64,000 bases of DNA from Thermotoga maritima MSB8 (GTDB lineage: Bacteria; Thermotogota; Thermotogae; Thermotogales; Thermotogaceae), in assembly GCF_000008545.1 (NCBI RefSeq), contig NC_000853.1, forward strand, positions 572,465 to 636,464. The letters are read 5' to 3'. Shown one piece after another: positions 22,840 to 31,910 of the stretch (positions are counted from its first letter, which is position 1; each line of letters starts with the position of its first letter). Under the pieces are notes generated by a model, which ran no database searches, had not been told where the DNA came from, and worked only from the letters and a program-made list of their open reading frames with translations. The position numbers and the translations under genes were made by a program.

Positions 22840-23239
22840 CGGCATGACTATTGGATGGGGCTTCTTCGGGATCATATGGGAGGAAGAGTATTTCATCTCC
22901 GCTGTGAGACCTCAGAGATTCACCTGGCGTCTTGTGAAGGAGAGCAAAAGATTCACCCTGAACTTTCTAAGCGAAGAATACAGAGAAGCGCTTAATTACT
23001 TTGGACGTGTGAGTGGATACCAGGAGAACAAGTTTGAAAAGGGACTTCTTCACTTAGATGAATTGGAAGGATTCACCGCTCCCATTAAAGAAGCCCACAC
23101 GCTGATCGAATGTTCTGTGACCTTTGCTAGCAACGTGGAACCATTCGTTCTTCCCGTGGAAATCATCGATAAATTCTACAAAGATCATGGATTCCACACA
23201 CTGTTTTTTGGGAAGATCGAAAAGGTGCTTCAAAGATGA
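22760..23239 (+). CDS. flavin reductase-like FMN-binding protein
   Basis: 159 residues with the FMN-binding split-barrel fold. VNGMTIGWGFFGIIWEEEYF and FTLNFLSEEYREALNYFG match the flavin-reductase domain, in which FMN binds across a dimer. It may reduce flavin or be part of an NADH:oxidoreductase pair; partner unknown. Start ATG 22760 follows AAAGGGGGA and lies 80 bases inside the transporter gene. The domain begins within the first 15 residues, so a later start would truncate it. It overlaps sfsA by ATGA. Confidence 0.82.
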   Translation: MNVYEGLLEDLREGRVILTSKAGNRVNGMTIGWGFFGIIWEEEYFISAVRPQRFTWRLVKESKRFTLNFLSEEYREALNYFGRVSGYQENKFEKGLLHLDELEGFTAPIKEAHTLIECSVTFASNVEPFVLPVEIIDKFYKDHGFHTLFFGKIEKVLQR

Positions 23240-23904
23240 GACTGATACTTCCAGCTGATACGGAAGGGATCTTTCTGGAAAGAAAGAGCAGATTTACGGG
23301 AGTTGCTCTTGTCGAAGGGAAAAAGACCCTGATACACATCCACAATACAGGGCGCCTTCCGCTTTTGAAAAAAGGAAAAAGAGTTCTCCTGAAGCGTGCA
23401 GAATCCGATCGAAGGAAGACCGGCTGGGACCTTCTGGCAGTCGAACACAGAAATGAATTCGTCTTTGTCCATTCGGGTTTCCACAGTATCGTGGCCGGGA
23501 AGATTCTGGAAGAACTGTTCCCGGGCTCCACGATAGAAAGCGAGAAACGCTTTGAAAACAGCAGGTTCGATTTCCTGATCGACAGGAGGACCTTTGTGGA
23601 AGTGAAGGGATGTACGTACGAAGAAGATGGTGTCGCGATGTTTCCAGACGCACCCACAGGACGCGGAAGAAGACACATCGAGGAGCTGATCAGGTCTGTG
23701 AAAAGCGGTTTTAAGGCTCTTTTGTTGATCCTGGTTTTCCTCGAAAGCGACTGTTTTCTTCCGAACAGAAGCGTTGACCCGGCTTTTTCAGAGATTTTCT
23801 GGCGCGCTCTAAACAGCGGTGTTAATATCGACGTGTTCAGGGTAAAATACGATGGAGAGTACCTGTGTTCAACAGAGAAACTGTCGATCTGTGAGGAGGT
23901 GTAG
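23236..23904 (+). CDS. sfsA: SfsA family nuclease-like protein
   Basis: 222 residues. N-terminal OB-like half (ERKSRFTGVALVEG, HIHNTGRL) and C-terminal restriction-endonuclease-like half (FDFLIDRRTFVEVKGCTYEEDG, with MFPDAPTGRGRRHIEEL). The D...E-x-K residues needed for metal-dependent cleavage appear intact. The family was named for stimulation of sugar fermentation in E. coli; the biochemical role is unsettled, probably DNA/RNA binding. Start overlaps the flavin reductase stop. Confidence 0.9.
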   Translation: MRLILPADTEGIFLERKSRFTGVALVEGKKTLIHIHNTGRLPLLKKGKRVLLKRAESDRRKTGWDLLAVEHRNEFVFVHSGFHSIVAGKILEELFPGSTIESEKRFENSRFDFLIDRRTFVEVKGCTYEEDGVAMFPDAPTGRGRRHIEELIRSVKSGFKALLLILVFLESDCFLPNRSVDPAFSEIFWRALNSGVNIDVFRVKYDGEYLCSTEKLSICEEV

Positions 23905-23907
23905 CGC

Positions 23908-24102
23908 ATGGAGAATCCCACCATTGAACAGCTGGTGAAGAGGTATGTGGAGATCAAAGATCTCATGAAAGAACTCAGGGCAGAGAAGAAAGAGATCGAG
24001 GAAGTTTTGAGGGAATACGCTCAGAGAACGGGGATAAAAGAGTTCAAGGTGGATGGAAAGAAGGTCTTTTTTGAAGAAAAACTCAGCCTGAAAGTAAAAT
24101 GA
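23908..24102 (+). CDS. small charged coiled-coil protein, unknown function
   Basis: 64 residues, mostly one amphipathic helix rich in Glu and Lys (LMKELRAEKKEIEEVLREYA) with a short beta-like tail (FKVDGKKVFFEEKLSLKVK). No recognised domain. ATG 23908 after GAGGAGGTG, six bases after the sfsA stop, so co-translated with it. Followed directly by a terminator. The good ribosome site and the terminator at its end argue that it is real. Confidence 0.75.
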   Translation: MENPTIEQLVKRYVEIKDLMKELRAEKKEIEEVLREYAQRTGIKEFKVDGKKVFFEEKLSLKVK

Positions 24103-24130
24103 GCCCGCTGGAAGCGGGCTTCATTGTTTC
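24102..24130. terminator. bidirectional terminator between the sfsA operon and rrf2
   Basis: AGCCCGCT-GGA-AGCGGGCT makes an 8-bp GC-rich stem (24102-24120) in the 18-base gap between convergent genes. TTCATTGTTTC follows on the plus strand, and CATTTTACTTTC on the minus strand. Confidence 0.85.
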
Positions 24131-24534
24131 ATTTTCTCTTCTTGTTCTCTCACCAAATCTTCGAGAGTCACACCGCTTAAAATCTTCTCTATTTCGTTCT
24201 CTACCCTTTTCCACAGGGCCCTGATAACGCAGTCCAGCTCGTCCGGACAGCCAGGCATGTCGAAGAAAACCTTCGACTTCCTGTCCAGAAGAAACACGAT
24301 CTCAGAAACCTTTATTTCTTTTGGCGGACGCGACAGCATGTATCCACCGCTTTTCCCTCTTCTTGTTTTCACCAGCCCGGCTTTTTTCAGGGTGTACAGG
24401 ATTTTTTCTGCGAATTCCCTTGGAACTGACTGTTTCGCTTTCTCCAGTATTTCTGTCATCGAAAGGTAGTTTCCGTACTCTTTTGCCATCACGATCATGA
24501 GCCTGAGCGCGTATTCACTACGCATCGTGAACAT
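24121..24534 (-). CDS. Rrf2-family transcriptional regulator
   Basis: 137-residue winged-helix regulator. MRSEYALRLMIVMA and REFAEKILYTLKKAGLVKTRRGKSGGYMLSRPP are typical of IscR/NsrR/CymR relatives. Two cysteines six residues apart (GCPDELDCVIR) could ligate a [2Fe-2S] cluster with a third ligand elsewhere, but the usual third cysteine is absent. Starts at ATG 24534 after GGAGGG with a 6-base spacing, one base after the preceding stop. Last gene of the leftward ftsY operon. Confidence 0.88.
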   Translation of the reverse strand: MFTMRSEYALRLMIVMAKEYGNYLSMTEILEKAKQSVPREFAEKILYTLKKAGLVKTRRGKSGGYMLSRPPKEIKVSEIVFLLDRKSKVFFDMPGCPDELDCVIRALWKRVENEIEKILSGVTLEDLVREQEEKMKQ

Positions 24535-24535
24535 C

Positions 24536-26200
24536 TCAATCCCTCCACACGAAGACTCTGGACACGATCTTTCTGTTTTGGAGCGCCTCTCTTATGCTAT
24601 CCAGGTATATATCGATTTTTCTTCCCATGATAACTCCGCCGATGTCTTCCACAACGAAGACTCCACCACTGGGGGTGTCTCTGAGCTCTGGTATGTAGAG
24701 AACAGAACCCAGGGGGAAGATGGTGGTGTCCGCGGCCGCTGTCTTCCAATCTTCAGGGATTTTGCCGGATTTTGTGAGTCTGAAGGCGGGGTGTTCCGGT
24801 AATTTTCCATCTTCCCACTCCGTGTAGAAACTGATTTCGAACTCACCCATATTGGAGAAGAAAAGGAGCATGGGGTCCTTGGGCTCTCCTTCCACGTACA
24901 GTTCAAAGACGACGTTCTTTCCACCGTATCCTATGGTGTCACCCGCACTCACCCAGTCACCAGCGTTCACCGAAACCACAGCGAGATTTCTGTACACCGT
25001 TTCCACATCGTTTCCGTGATATATGACAACGGTTCCGTTGCTTACACTCTTCACTCGCCCTGGAAGCGCAGCTTTTACCTTCTGTCCATCGCTTTCCACT
25101 TCGACTCCCGTGGAAAAAGTTCCATCGGTTTTCAGGCCAAAACCGGAGACGATCACCTTCGGATCGGGTTTTTCTCCAACTGGAAAACTTGTCGAAAGAT
25201 TCGTGACGGGAACCTTTATGATTCTCCCTGCTATGAGCTTCCTCGGGTCGTCTATGCCGTTCAGCTTCATGATTTTTTCCACACCGTCGGGTCCAAGGTT
25301 GAACGCGTTGCTGATCTTCGCGAGGGTGTCGCCCCGCTCCACTCTTACAAACACGTATCCTTCCTCTATTCCAAGGATCCTTGCGATCTCATAACTCCTC
25401 ACGAGTCTTCTGAACTCGTCGAGGTATTTTTTCAACTGCTGTGAGTAACTCTCAACATCTATGTTCGCGTAGCTGGAAGGCTTCTGATCTTTCAGATTTT
25501 GAACGATCTGTTCCAGCGCCTTCTGGTTGGTTTCGAGATAGGAAAGCTTTTTCTCGATATCAGATATCCTGCTTTCCAGCTCATCGTTTGAAACGTTCAC
25601 CACCTTCGCTTCCGTTTCGCCCTGTGAAAGAACGCGTAAGGCCACTTTGGAGAGAAGTTTTTCAGTACTTTCCAGCCTTTCTTCTATTCGATCCACCACC
25701 GAAACGTTCTTTTCCAGAGTGGAAACCCTCTCTTCGAGATCGAGAAGGATGTGTTTCAGATCTTCTGAGACTTCCGGGGAACTTCCGAGTGAAACAATAC
25801 TCACTTTTCTCTCCAATTCTGAGATTTTCGATTTCATGTCTTCTATCTCGGAGAAGATGGAGGCGGCTTTTTCCACTGCAGGAAGTTTCATGGAGATGGA
25901 GTAGTAACTGTTCTCGAGATCGCTCATTTTGCTGGAGAACTCTTCCTGCAGGGAAGATAGATCCTCTTTGAGATATCTTACATCCCTTTTCAGCGCTTCC
26001 AGCTCTTCCTGAGAACTTTCCTGTGCCTTCATCTTGTTTTCCAAGTCCAGCATCTTCTTTTCGATGGAGTCTATCTGAGTGTTCAGCTGTCTTATCTGGT
26101 TTTCTAAATTGTTCAATTTTTCCTCCAGTTCGGGAGATACGCATGCTGCGAGAAATATCAGTATCAGAGAAAACATTAAGATCTTCTTAATTCCTGCCAT
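24536..26200 (-). CDS. envelope lipoprotein: coiled coil, LysM, degenerate LytM and 3D domains
   Basis: 554 residues. A signal sequence ends in the lipobox FLAAC, with Cys20 as the lipidation site. A long Glu/Lys-rich coiled coil spans roughly residues 22-270. LysM follows (about 278-331: RGDTLAKISNAFNLG...KLIAGRIIKVPV), then a LytM/M23-like fold (about 340-446: AALPGRVKSVSNGTVVIYHG, VNAGDWVSAGDTIGYGG) lacking the catalytic HxH. A C-terminal 3D domain (about 480-554) has conserved aspartates in AAADTT, VVEDIGG and KIDIYLDS. Probably binds or remodels peptidoglycan from the membrane. ATG 26200 lies 25 bases inside the DUF2225 gene; a longer reading from 26266 would lose the signal peptide. Confidence 0.82.
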   Translation of the reverse strand: MAGIKKILMFSLILIFLAACVSPELEEKLNNLENQIRQLNTQIDSIEKKMLDLENKMKAQESSQEELEALKRDVRYLKEDLSSLQEEFSSKMSDLENSYYSISMKLPAVEKAASIFSEIEDMKSKISELERKVSIVSLGSSPEVSEDLKHILLDLEERVSTLEKNVSVVDRIEERLESTEKLLSKVALRVLSQGETEAKVVNVSNDELESRISDIEKKLSYLETNQKALEQIVQNLKDQKPSSYANIDVESYSQQLKKYLDEFRRLVRSYEIARILGIEEGYVFVRVERGDTLAKISNAFNLGPDGVEKIMKLNGIDDPRKLIAGRIIKVPVTNLSTSFPVGEKPDPKVIVSGFGLKTDGTFSTGVEVESDGQKVKAALPGRVKSVSNGTVVIYHGNDVETVYRNLAVVSVNAGDWVSAGDTIGYGGKNVVFELYVEGEPKDPMLLFFSNMGEFEISFYTEWEDGKLPEHPAFRLTKSGKIPEDWKTAAADTTIFPLGSVLYIPELRDTPSGGVFVVEDIGGVIMGRKIDIYLDSIREALQNRKIVSRVFVWRD

Positions 26201-26832
26201 CTTTCCCTCCCCACCTTCGCGTAAAGGGATTTGCCGTCGTACTTTCTCAGAAGGAGTTCGTACCACCTCGCGGCTTCTTTCCTGTTGCCCAGGATTTGAT
26301 TCAAAACACCCAGATAGAAAAGTATCATGGGTTCGTCCGATTCTTCGTAATAGTCGTACTTGTAGTGGCTTTCGAATTCCTTCAAAGCTCTTTCGAGATA
26401 GCGCTTTTCTTCTTCTGACTTTCCCAGCTCTCTGAACAGCCAGGCGATCTTCAGATAAGAGATCGCTACTTTTTTTCTCTGGTTCAAAACAGAGTACACC
26501 ATTCCACTCAAAGCGTAGCGCTTGATCGCTTCCACGTGGTTCTCCACGTTTTTCAATTCGACCTTTTTCTTGGCCTCTTCGAGCAGTTTTTTCAGCTTTC
26601 TTTCCGTCTCTTCTCCTTTTATGGTGATGGTCTCGAAATCTTTGTCGAACGCAGAAAAGTAGCAGTTCGGACAGGTCACCACTTCGTAAAACATCGGGTT
26701 CACATCTTCAAAAACAGGTTTCAAGTCGATATCTCTGGCTTTGATCTTTATGGAGTCGAAAAAGACCATCTTCTTTTTGAACTTCGTTCCACAGAAAGGG
26801 CAGGTGAATTCTTTTTCCCAGAACTTGCTCAT
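26176..26832 (-). CDS. DUF2225 protein: zinc ribbon plus TPR-like helices
   Basis: 218 residues, function unknown. Cys11/Cys14 (CPFC) and Cys54/Cys57 (CPNC) form a split zinc ribbon. The rest is helical with tetratricopeptide-like repeats (AISYLKIAWLFRELGKSEEEKRYLERALKEFE; MILFYLGVLNQILGNRKEAARWYELLL). No signal peptide. It overlaps ftsY by ATGA and the lipoprotein gene by 25 bases, so the three are co-translated. Confidence 0.8.
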   Translation of the reverse strand: MSKFWEKEFTCPFCGTKFKKKMVFFDSIKIKARDIDLKPVFEDVNPMFYEVVTCPNCYFSAFDKDFETITIKGEETERKLKKLLEEAKKKVELKNVENHVEAIKRYALSGMVYSVLNQRKKVAISYLKIAWLFRELGKSEEEKRYLERALKEFESHYKYDYYEESDEPMILFYLGVLNQILGNRKEAARWYELLLRKYDGKSLYAKVGRERWQELRRS

Positions 26833-27713
26833 TCTGAAAGCAATACCTCCACAAAGGCCTCAGGATCGAAAGGCCTCAGGTCTTCTGCCTTTTCTCCGAC
26901 ACCGATGAACTTTATGGGAATTCCCAGTTCCCGGGCAATGGCCAGAGTTATTCCGCCTTTCGCGGTTCCGTCGAGCTTTGTGAGAATTATACCGGTGACA
27001 TTCACTGCTTCTTTGAATATTTTTGCCTGAACAAGTCCGTTTTGGCCGGTGGTGGCGTCTATCACGAGGAGCGTTTCGTGCGGAGCGTCGGGGATCTTCT
27101 TCTTGACAACTCTGTGAACCTTCCGCAATTCCTCCATGAGATTCTTCTTCGTGTGAAGTCTTCCGGCGGTGTCTATTATGACCACATCTTTGTTTCTGGC
27201 GAGAGCGTGAGCCACCGCGTCAAAGGCAACGGCGGCCGGATCTGCTCCTTCCGAGTGGGATATCACCGTGGCACCGACACGTTCTCCCCATATCTTCAGC
27301 TGTTCTATGGCGGCTGCTCTGAAAGTATCCGCCGCAGCGAGCACCACACTCTTTCCTTCATCCACGAACATCTTTGCGAGCTTTCCACAGGAGGTGGTCT
27401 TTCCCGTTCCGTTGACACCAACAACCATGATCACGAACGGGGGTTCAGGAGGAACGTTCAGCTTCGTATCGAAGTTCAGAATTTCCAGAATGATTTCCTT
27501 GAGAGACTCGAGAGCGTCTCCGTCCTTCTCTTCCAATCTCTCCAGAATGTATTCCGTTGTCTCGACTCCCACGTCCGCTTGAATGAGAAGTTCTTCCAGC
27601 TCCTCGCGGGTTTCATCGTCCAGCTTTTTTCCTTTGAGGAGCTTCACCACTCGTCCAAAAAACGTTTCTTTCGTCTTCTGGAGTCCCTTTTTCAAAAAAT
27701 CGAAGAGTCCCAT
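26829..27713 (-). CDS. ftsY: signal recognition particle receptor FtsY
   Basis: SRP receptor GTPase that docks ribosome-nascent chain-SRP complexes at the membrane. N-terminal helical N domain and G domain: P-loop [36 protein letters not shown], and [10 protein letters not shown]. Length of 294 residues lacks the long acidic A domain of E. coli FtsY, as is usual in Thermotoga. ATG start after AGGAGGTAGAAAGG. First gene of the ftsY-DUF2225-lipoprotein-rrf2 operon and divergent from htrA. Confidence 0.97.
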   Translation of the reverse strand: MGLFDFLKKGLQKTKETFFGRVVKLLKGKKLDDETREELEELLIQADVGVETTEYILERLEEKDGDALESLKEIILEILNFDTKLNVPPEPPFVIMVVGVNGTGKTTSCGKLAKMFVDEGKSVVLAAADTFRAAAIEQLKIWGERVGATVISHSEGADPAAVAFDAVAHALARNKDVVIIDTAGRLHTKKNLMEELRKVHRVVKKKIPDAPHETLLVIDATTGQNGLVQAKIFKEAVNVTGIILTKLDGTAKGGITLAIARELGIPIKFIGVGEKAEDLRPFDPEAFVEVLLSE

Positions 27714-27826
27714 CCTTTCTACCTCCTGGTTTCCCGACTAATATTAAGCATACCATACGTTTTTGAACCAGTCCTTCGGAGTGTGTGTCTAAGAAACCGG
27801 AAACCTTTCGAAGGGAGGGGTAAGAG

Positions 27827-29206
27827 ATGAAGAAATTCTTTCTGACCATCGCTGTGGCACTGATACTCACCAGCGTCTTTCCATACGTCAACCCCGACTA
27901 CGAAAGTCCCATCGTTAATGTGGTCGAAGCGTGTGCACCGGCCGTTGTGAAGATAGACGTTGTGAAGACGGTGAAGACTTCCTTCTTCGATCCTTATTTT
28001 GAGCAGTTCTTCAAAAAGTGGTTCGGTGAACTTCCACCCGGTTTCGAAAGGCAGGTTGCCAGCCTCGGATCGGGCTTCATCTTCGACCCAGAAGGTTACA
28101 TACTCACCAACTACCACGTGGTAGGTGGAGCGGACAACATCACTGTGACCATGCTCGACGGAAGCAAATACGACGCGGAGTACATAGGAGGAGATGAAGA
28201 GCTCGACATCGCGGTCATAAAGATCAAAGCCAGCGATAAGAAATTCCCCTATCTGGAATTCGGTGATTCTGACAAAGTGAAGATCGGTGAATGGGCGATA
28301 GCCATAGGAAACCCCCTCGGCTTCCAGCACACGGTGACTGTGGGAGTGGTCAGCGCTACCAACAGGAGGATTCCAAAGCCAGATGGAAGTGGTTACTACG
28401 TGGGACTCATCCAGACCGACGCGGCGATCAACCCGGGAAACAGTGGAGGACCCCTTTTGAACATACACGGTGAAGTGATAGGCATAAACACCGCTATCGT
28501 CAATCCTCAGGAAGCTGTGAACCTCGGCTTTGCCATCCCGATCAACACGGTGAAGAAGTTCCTTGACACCATACTCACCCAAAAGAAGGTTGAAAAAGCC
28601 TACCTCGGCGTGACGGTCATGACCCTCACCGAAGAAACGGCGAAAGCTCTGGGGCTTGAATCTACGAGTGGTGCTCTGATAACGAGTGTTCAGAAAGGAT
28701 CTCCTGCTGAAAAGGCCGGGCTCAAAGAAGGGGACGTGATCCTCAAGGTTGACGATCAGGACGTGAGAAGTCACGAAGAACTGGTCTCCATCATACACAC
28801 TTACAAACCGGGAGACACTGCCGTTCTCACTATAGAGAGAAAGGGAAAGATCATGAAAGTTCAGGTGACGTTCGGTTCCTCATCTGAAGAAGAGAAAACA
28901 ACGACTGGTGAGGAAAAAATCGATGCCCTTGGTATCACAGTGTCGAACATCACGCCGGCCGACAGGGAGACTTATTCGATCCCGGAAGAGATAAACGGGG
29001 TCATAGTGAAGGAGAGCACCGGGAAGTTCGGTCTACAGAAGGGAGACGTAATCACCACAGTGTACGTGAACGGCAAAAGGTATGATATAAACTCTGTAGG
29101 GGATCTCAAGAAAGTTACATCCATTGTTAAAAATGGTGACTACATCGCCCTTTACATTTACAGGAATGGAGCGAAAGTCTTCGTGAGCTTCATCTATCAG
29201 AGATAG
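27827..29206 (+). CDS. htrA: HtrA/DegP-type periplasmic serine protease
   Basis: Exported heat-stress protease and chaperone. Signal peptide of about 20 residues, then a trypsin-like domain with catalytic His97 (TNYHVV), Asp127 (LDIAV) and Ser206 (NPGNSGGPL). An insertion (FFDPYFEQFFKKWFG) forms the LA loop. Two PDZ domains follow: PDZ1 with YLGVTVMTLT, and a more divergent PDZ2 from about residue 365. Length 459. ATG start after AAGGGAGGGGTAAGAG. Monocistronic with a strong terminator. Confidence 0.96.
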   Translation: MKKFFLTIAVALILTSVFPYVNPDYESPIVNVVEACAPAVVKIDVVKTVKTSFFDPYFEQFFKKWFGELPPGFERQVASLGSGFIFDPEGYILTNYHVVGGADNITVTMLDGSKYDAEYIGGDEELDIAVIKIKASDKKFPYLEFGDSDKVKIGEWAIAIGNPLGFQHTVTVGVVSATNRRIPKPDGSGYYVGLIQTDAAINPGNSGGPLLNIHGEVIGINTAIVNPQEAVNLGFAIPINTVKKFLDTILTQKKVEKAYLGVTVMTLTEETAKALGLESTSGALITSVQKGSPAEKAGLKEGDVILKVDDQDVRSHEELVSIIHTYKPGDTAVLTIERKGKIMKVQVTFGSSSEEEKTTTGEEKIDALGITVSNITPADRETYSIPEEINGVIVKESTGKFGLQKGDVITTVYVNGKRYDINSVGDLKKVTSIVKNGDYIALYIYRNGAKVFVSFIYQR

Positions 29207-29249
29207 AGAACCTCCCCTCAATGTTAATACAGCCCCCTTTGGTGATCTT

Positions 29250-29276
29250 TCCCCCTCCGGTGGAGGGGGATTTTTT
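29250..29276 (+). terminator. intrinsic terminator of htrA
   Basis: TCCCCCTCC-GGT-GGAGGGGGA forms a perfect 9-bp stem followed by six T. It lies 43 bases after the htrA stop and just upstream of the DegT gene. Confidence 0.93.
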
Positions 29277-29302
29277 GATATCATTGAGACGAGGTGATAT
29301 CG

Positions 29303-30454
29303 ATGATTCCGTTATCAAGGCCCGATATAAACGAGCAGGACATCGAAAGGGTAGTGGAAGTTTTAAAAAGCGGAAGGCTCAGTCTCGGTGAATACACGAA
29401 GCGTTTTGGAGAGATGGTGGCCGAATACACGGGTGCCAGATTCGGCTGGGCGGTGAGCAGTGGAACAGCTGCGCTCCATCTCATCCTGGAGAGTCTCGAT
29501 ATCGACGAGGGAGATCTGATCCTTGTGCCTTCCTTCACCTTCATCGCTTCTGTTAACGTAATCCTAATGAAAAGGGCAATTCCCGTTTTCGTGGATGTGG
29601 ATGAGAGAACTCTGAACGTTTCTCCAGAAACACTGGAGGAGGCGGTGAAAAGGTGCCTCAAAGGATTCAAACAGGGAAACATTGAGATAAAAGGAAAACC
29701 CCGTCTCTTCATGGCCGTTGATGTTTTTGGGCATCCCCTCGACTGGGACGGGATTCTCGACGTCTGTCAGAGGTACGGCATCGCGGTGGTGGAAGACTCC
29801 TGTGAAGCTCTTGGATCCGAGTACAAAGGAAGAAAGGTGGGCACCTTTGGAGTGGCCGGCGCTTTCGCATTCTACCCGAACAAACAGATCACCACAGGAG
29901 AGGGCGGTGTTGTTGTGACGAACGATGAAAAGATACACACCGCTGTGAAGAGCATGAGCAACCAGGGAAGAGGTGAAGGAGACGAATGGCTCTACCATGT
30001 GCGTTTCGGTTACAACTACAGAATCGACGAGATGTCGGCCGCGCTTGGATGCTCTCAAATGGAAAGAATCGATGAGATCGTAGAAAAACGCGCAGAAGCG
30101 GCGGAGAGATATTCAAAGATGTTGAAGGAGTTTTCCTGGGTAAAGGTGCCCGTCGTGGAAGATTACGTCACTAAGATGAGCTGGTTCGTCTACGTCGTGA
30201 GACTGGAAGGTCCAGATAGAAACCGTGTGATGAGGTACATGGAAGAAAAGGGAGTCCAGGTTAGAAACTACTTTTATCCCGTCCACTTTCAACCATTCTA
30301 CGAAAAACTCTTCGGCAGCATGAAAGGACTGCTTCCCGTGACGGAGAGGGAATCTGAGAAAACGCTCGCCATTCCGTTCTTTACGAGCATCACAGAAAGT
30401 GAACAGAAGACGGTGGTGGAGATCCTCAGAGAGGCGGTGGAGAGGGTTGGTTAG
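29303..30454 (+). CDS. DegT/DnrJ/EryC1/StrS aminotransferase
   Basis: PLP-dependent sugar aminotransferase of 383 residues acting on a nucleotide-linked keto-sugar. SSGTAALHLILESL is the phosphate-binding segment. PLP aspartate and neighbours lie in VVEDSCEALGSEYKGRKVG. The catalytic lysine is in FYPNKQITTGEGG. RNYFYPVHFQPFY near the end binds the nucleotide sugar. ATG 29303 has GAGGTGAT (29291-29298) upstream; GTG 29294 overlaps that site. It may partner the nucleotide-sugar dehydrogenase and WlbA-like oxidoreductase elsewhere in this window. The substrate is not decided by sequence. Confidence 0.88.
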   Translation: MIPLSRPDINEQDIERVVEVLKSGRLSLGEYTKRFGEMVAEYTGARFGWAVSSGTAALHLILESLDIDEGDLILVPSFTFIASVNVILMKRAIPVFVDVDERTLNVSPETLEEAVKRCLKGFKQGNIEIKGKPRLFMAVDVFGHPLDWDGILDVCQRYGIAVVEDSCEALGSEYKGRKVGTFGVAGAFAFYPNKQITTGEGGVVVTNDEKIHTAVKSMSNQGRGEGDEWLYHVRFGYNYRIDEMSAALGCSQMERIDEIVEKRAEAAERYSKMLKEFSWVKVPVVEDYVTKMSWFVYVVRLEGPDRNRVMRYMEEKGVQVRNYFYPVHFQPFYEKLFGSMKGLLPVTERESEKTLAIPFFTSITESEQKTVVEILREAVERVG

Positions 30455-31910
30455 CCTCTTTCTCAGCGTTCTCTCTGGCTTTCTCACCGCTCTTTCGATG
30501 CCGGGATTTCTCTCCGGAGCTTTGATCTGGTTTTCTCTGATTCCGCTTCTGTACGCGGTGGAAGGCAGGGGAGTGTGGAAAAGGGCGTTTCTTTCTTTCG
30601 TTTACTTTTTCACTCACGTGCTGATATCTTTCTTCTGGGTACTTCCAACTCTGACGGAGAACGTGCCCCTTGTCTTTGGAAGATACCCTTCCTGGCTTGG
30701 AATCGTGGTGTTTGTGCTGATGGGAATCATCGAAGCTGTTCCATTTCTTGGTTTTGGATTTCTCTCGTACTTTGCACCGCAGTCGATCGTTCTGAAGACT
30801 CTTTACCTTGCCTCCGTCTATACCATCTTCGAGTATCTCCGCGGTGTGGGAGAACTCGGATTCACCGGAGGAAGGATCTCAGAAGCGCTTTACAGCCACA
30901 CCGGACTGATACAGATCGTTTCCATCACAGGGACTCTGGGCCTCGTTTTTTTGATAGTTTCTCTGAACGTCCTCTTCTATGAGTTCTTGAGAAGAAGAAA
31001 AGGCCTTCTCATCTTTCCTGTGATCTTCTTCGTCTATCTGTTGAACTCTTCTGTTGTGCACCTTCTTCCCGTTCCTGAACGTGGTTCTTTCAAGGTGGTT
31101 GCACTCCAACCAAATGTTCCTACTTCCCTGAAATATTCTGTGTCGAGTGGAGAGATGCTTGAACTTCTCGAGTCGATGACGAAGGATTTTCATGGAAGCA
31201 TCGTGATCACTCCCGAGGCGTTCTTTCTGGAGGATGTGCGTTATTCTCAGAAGCTGAGAGAGCTCTCGGAGGAGAACACCTTCGTGATAGGATTTCCCGC
31301 GGACAACCAGAACAGCGTTTTCGTTCTGGAAGGTGGAAGATTCAGAAAGGTCTATTCCAAGGTGAAACTCTTCCCCTTTGTGGAGAAACTGCCGTACCCA
31401 AGGGTTTTTGGGGTTTTCAGTTTCCTGAAAGGATTGTCCTACTATGAACCTGGGCGGAATTTTTCCGTCTTCAACGTTGGAGAGAGCCCCCCGCTCTCTG
31501 TTCAGATCTGTTTTGAAAGTTACTTTCCGGAGGTATCACGCGCTTTCGTGAAAAACGGAAGCGAACTCCTCATCGTTGTGACGAACGATGGGTGGTTTCA
31601 CTACAAAGCAGCGCTGCTGAATCACTTCGTCCAGGGAGTGTTCAGGGCCGTTGAAACGAGAAGACAGTTCCTTCAGGTGGCGAACACCGGGATCACAGGT
31701 CTCGTTGACGAGTACGGTAGAATAGTAGATGCTCTTCCTCTGCGGGTGAGACTGGCAGGAGAGTTTCACATCAAAGCGAGAAAAGGCGAAACGTTCTACG
31801 TCAGATACGGAGACTGGTTTTTTTACCTCTCTGTGATTCTGGCGGTAGTCAGTGTTTTCATTTCCAGAATGCGAGGTGAAAGGAATGAAGGTATCGGAAT
31901 TCGATTATGA
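30447..31910 (+). CDS. lnt: apolipoprotein N-acyltransferase
   Basis: Inner-membrane enzyme adding the third acyl chain to lipoproteins. N-terminal half has six or seven membrane segments; the nitrilase-like domain begins near FKVVALQPNVP. The expected triad is present: Glu in VITPEAFF, Lys in YSKVKLFPFVE, Cys in VQICFESYFPE. Final membrane segment LSVILAVVSVFISRM. Length 487 from TTG 30447, which follows GGTGGAGAGGG and overlaps the DegT stop by 8 bases. An in-frame GTG at 30399 would add 16 mostly Arg/Trp residues and looks less likely. A substrate lipoprotein gene lies in the same window. Confidence 0.92.
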   Translation: MVSLFLSVLSGFLTALSMPGFLSGALIWFSLIPLLYAVEGRGVWKRAFLSFVYFFTHVLISFFWVLPTLTENVPLVFGRYPSWLGIVVFVLMGIIEAVPFLGFGFLSYFAPQSIVLKTLYLASVYTIFEYLRGVGELGFTGGRISEALYSHTGLIQIVSITGTLGLVFLIVSLNVLFYEFLRRRKGLLIFPVIFFVYLLNSSVVHLLPVPERGSFKVVALQPNVPTSLKYSVSSGEMLELLESMTKDFHGSIVITPEAFFLEDVRYSQKLRELSEENTFVIGFPADNQNSVFVLEGGRFRKVYSKVKLFPFVEKLPYPRVFGVFSFLKGLSYYEPGRNFSVFNVGESPPLSVQICFESYFPEVSRAFVKNGSELLIVVTNDGWFHYKAALLNHFVQGVFRAVETRRQFLQVANTGITGLVDEYGRIVDALPLRVRLAGEFHIKARKGETFYVRYGDWFFYLSVILAVVSVFISRMRGERNEGIGIRL

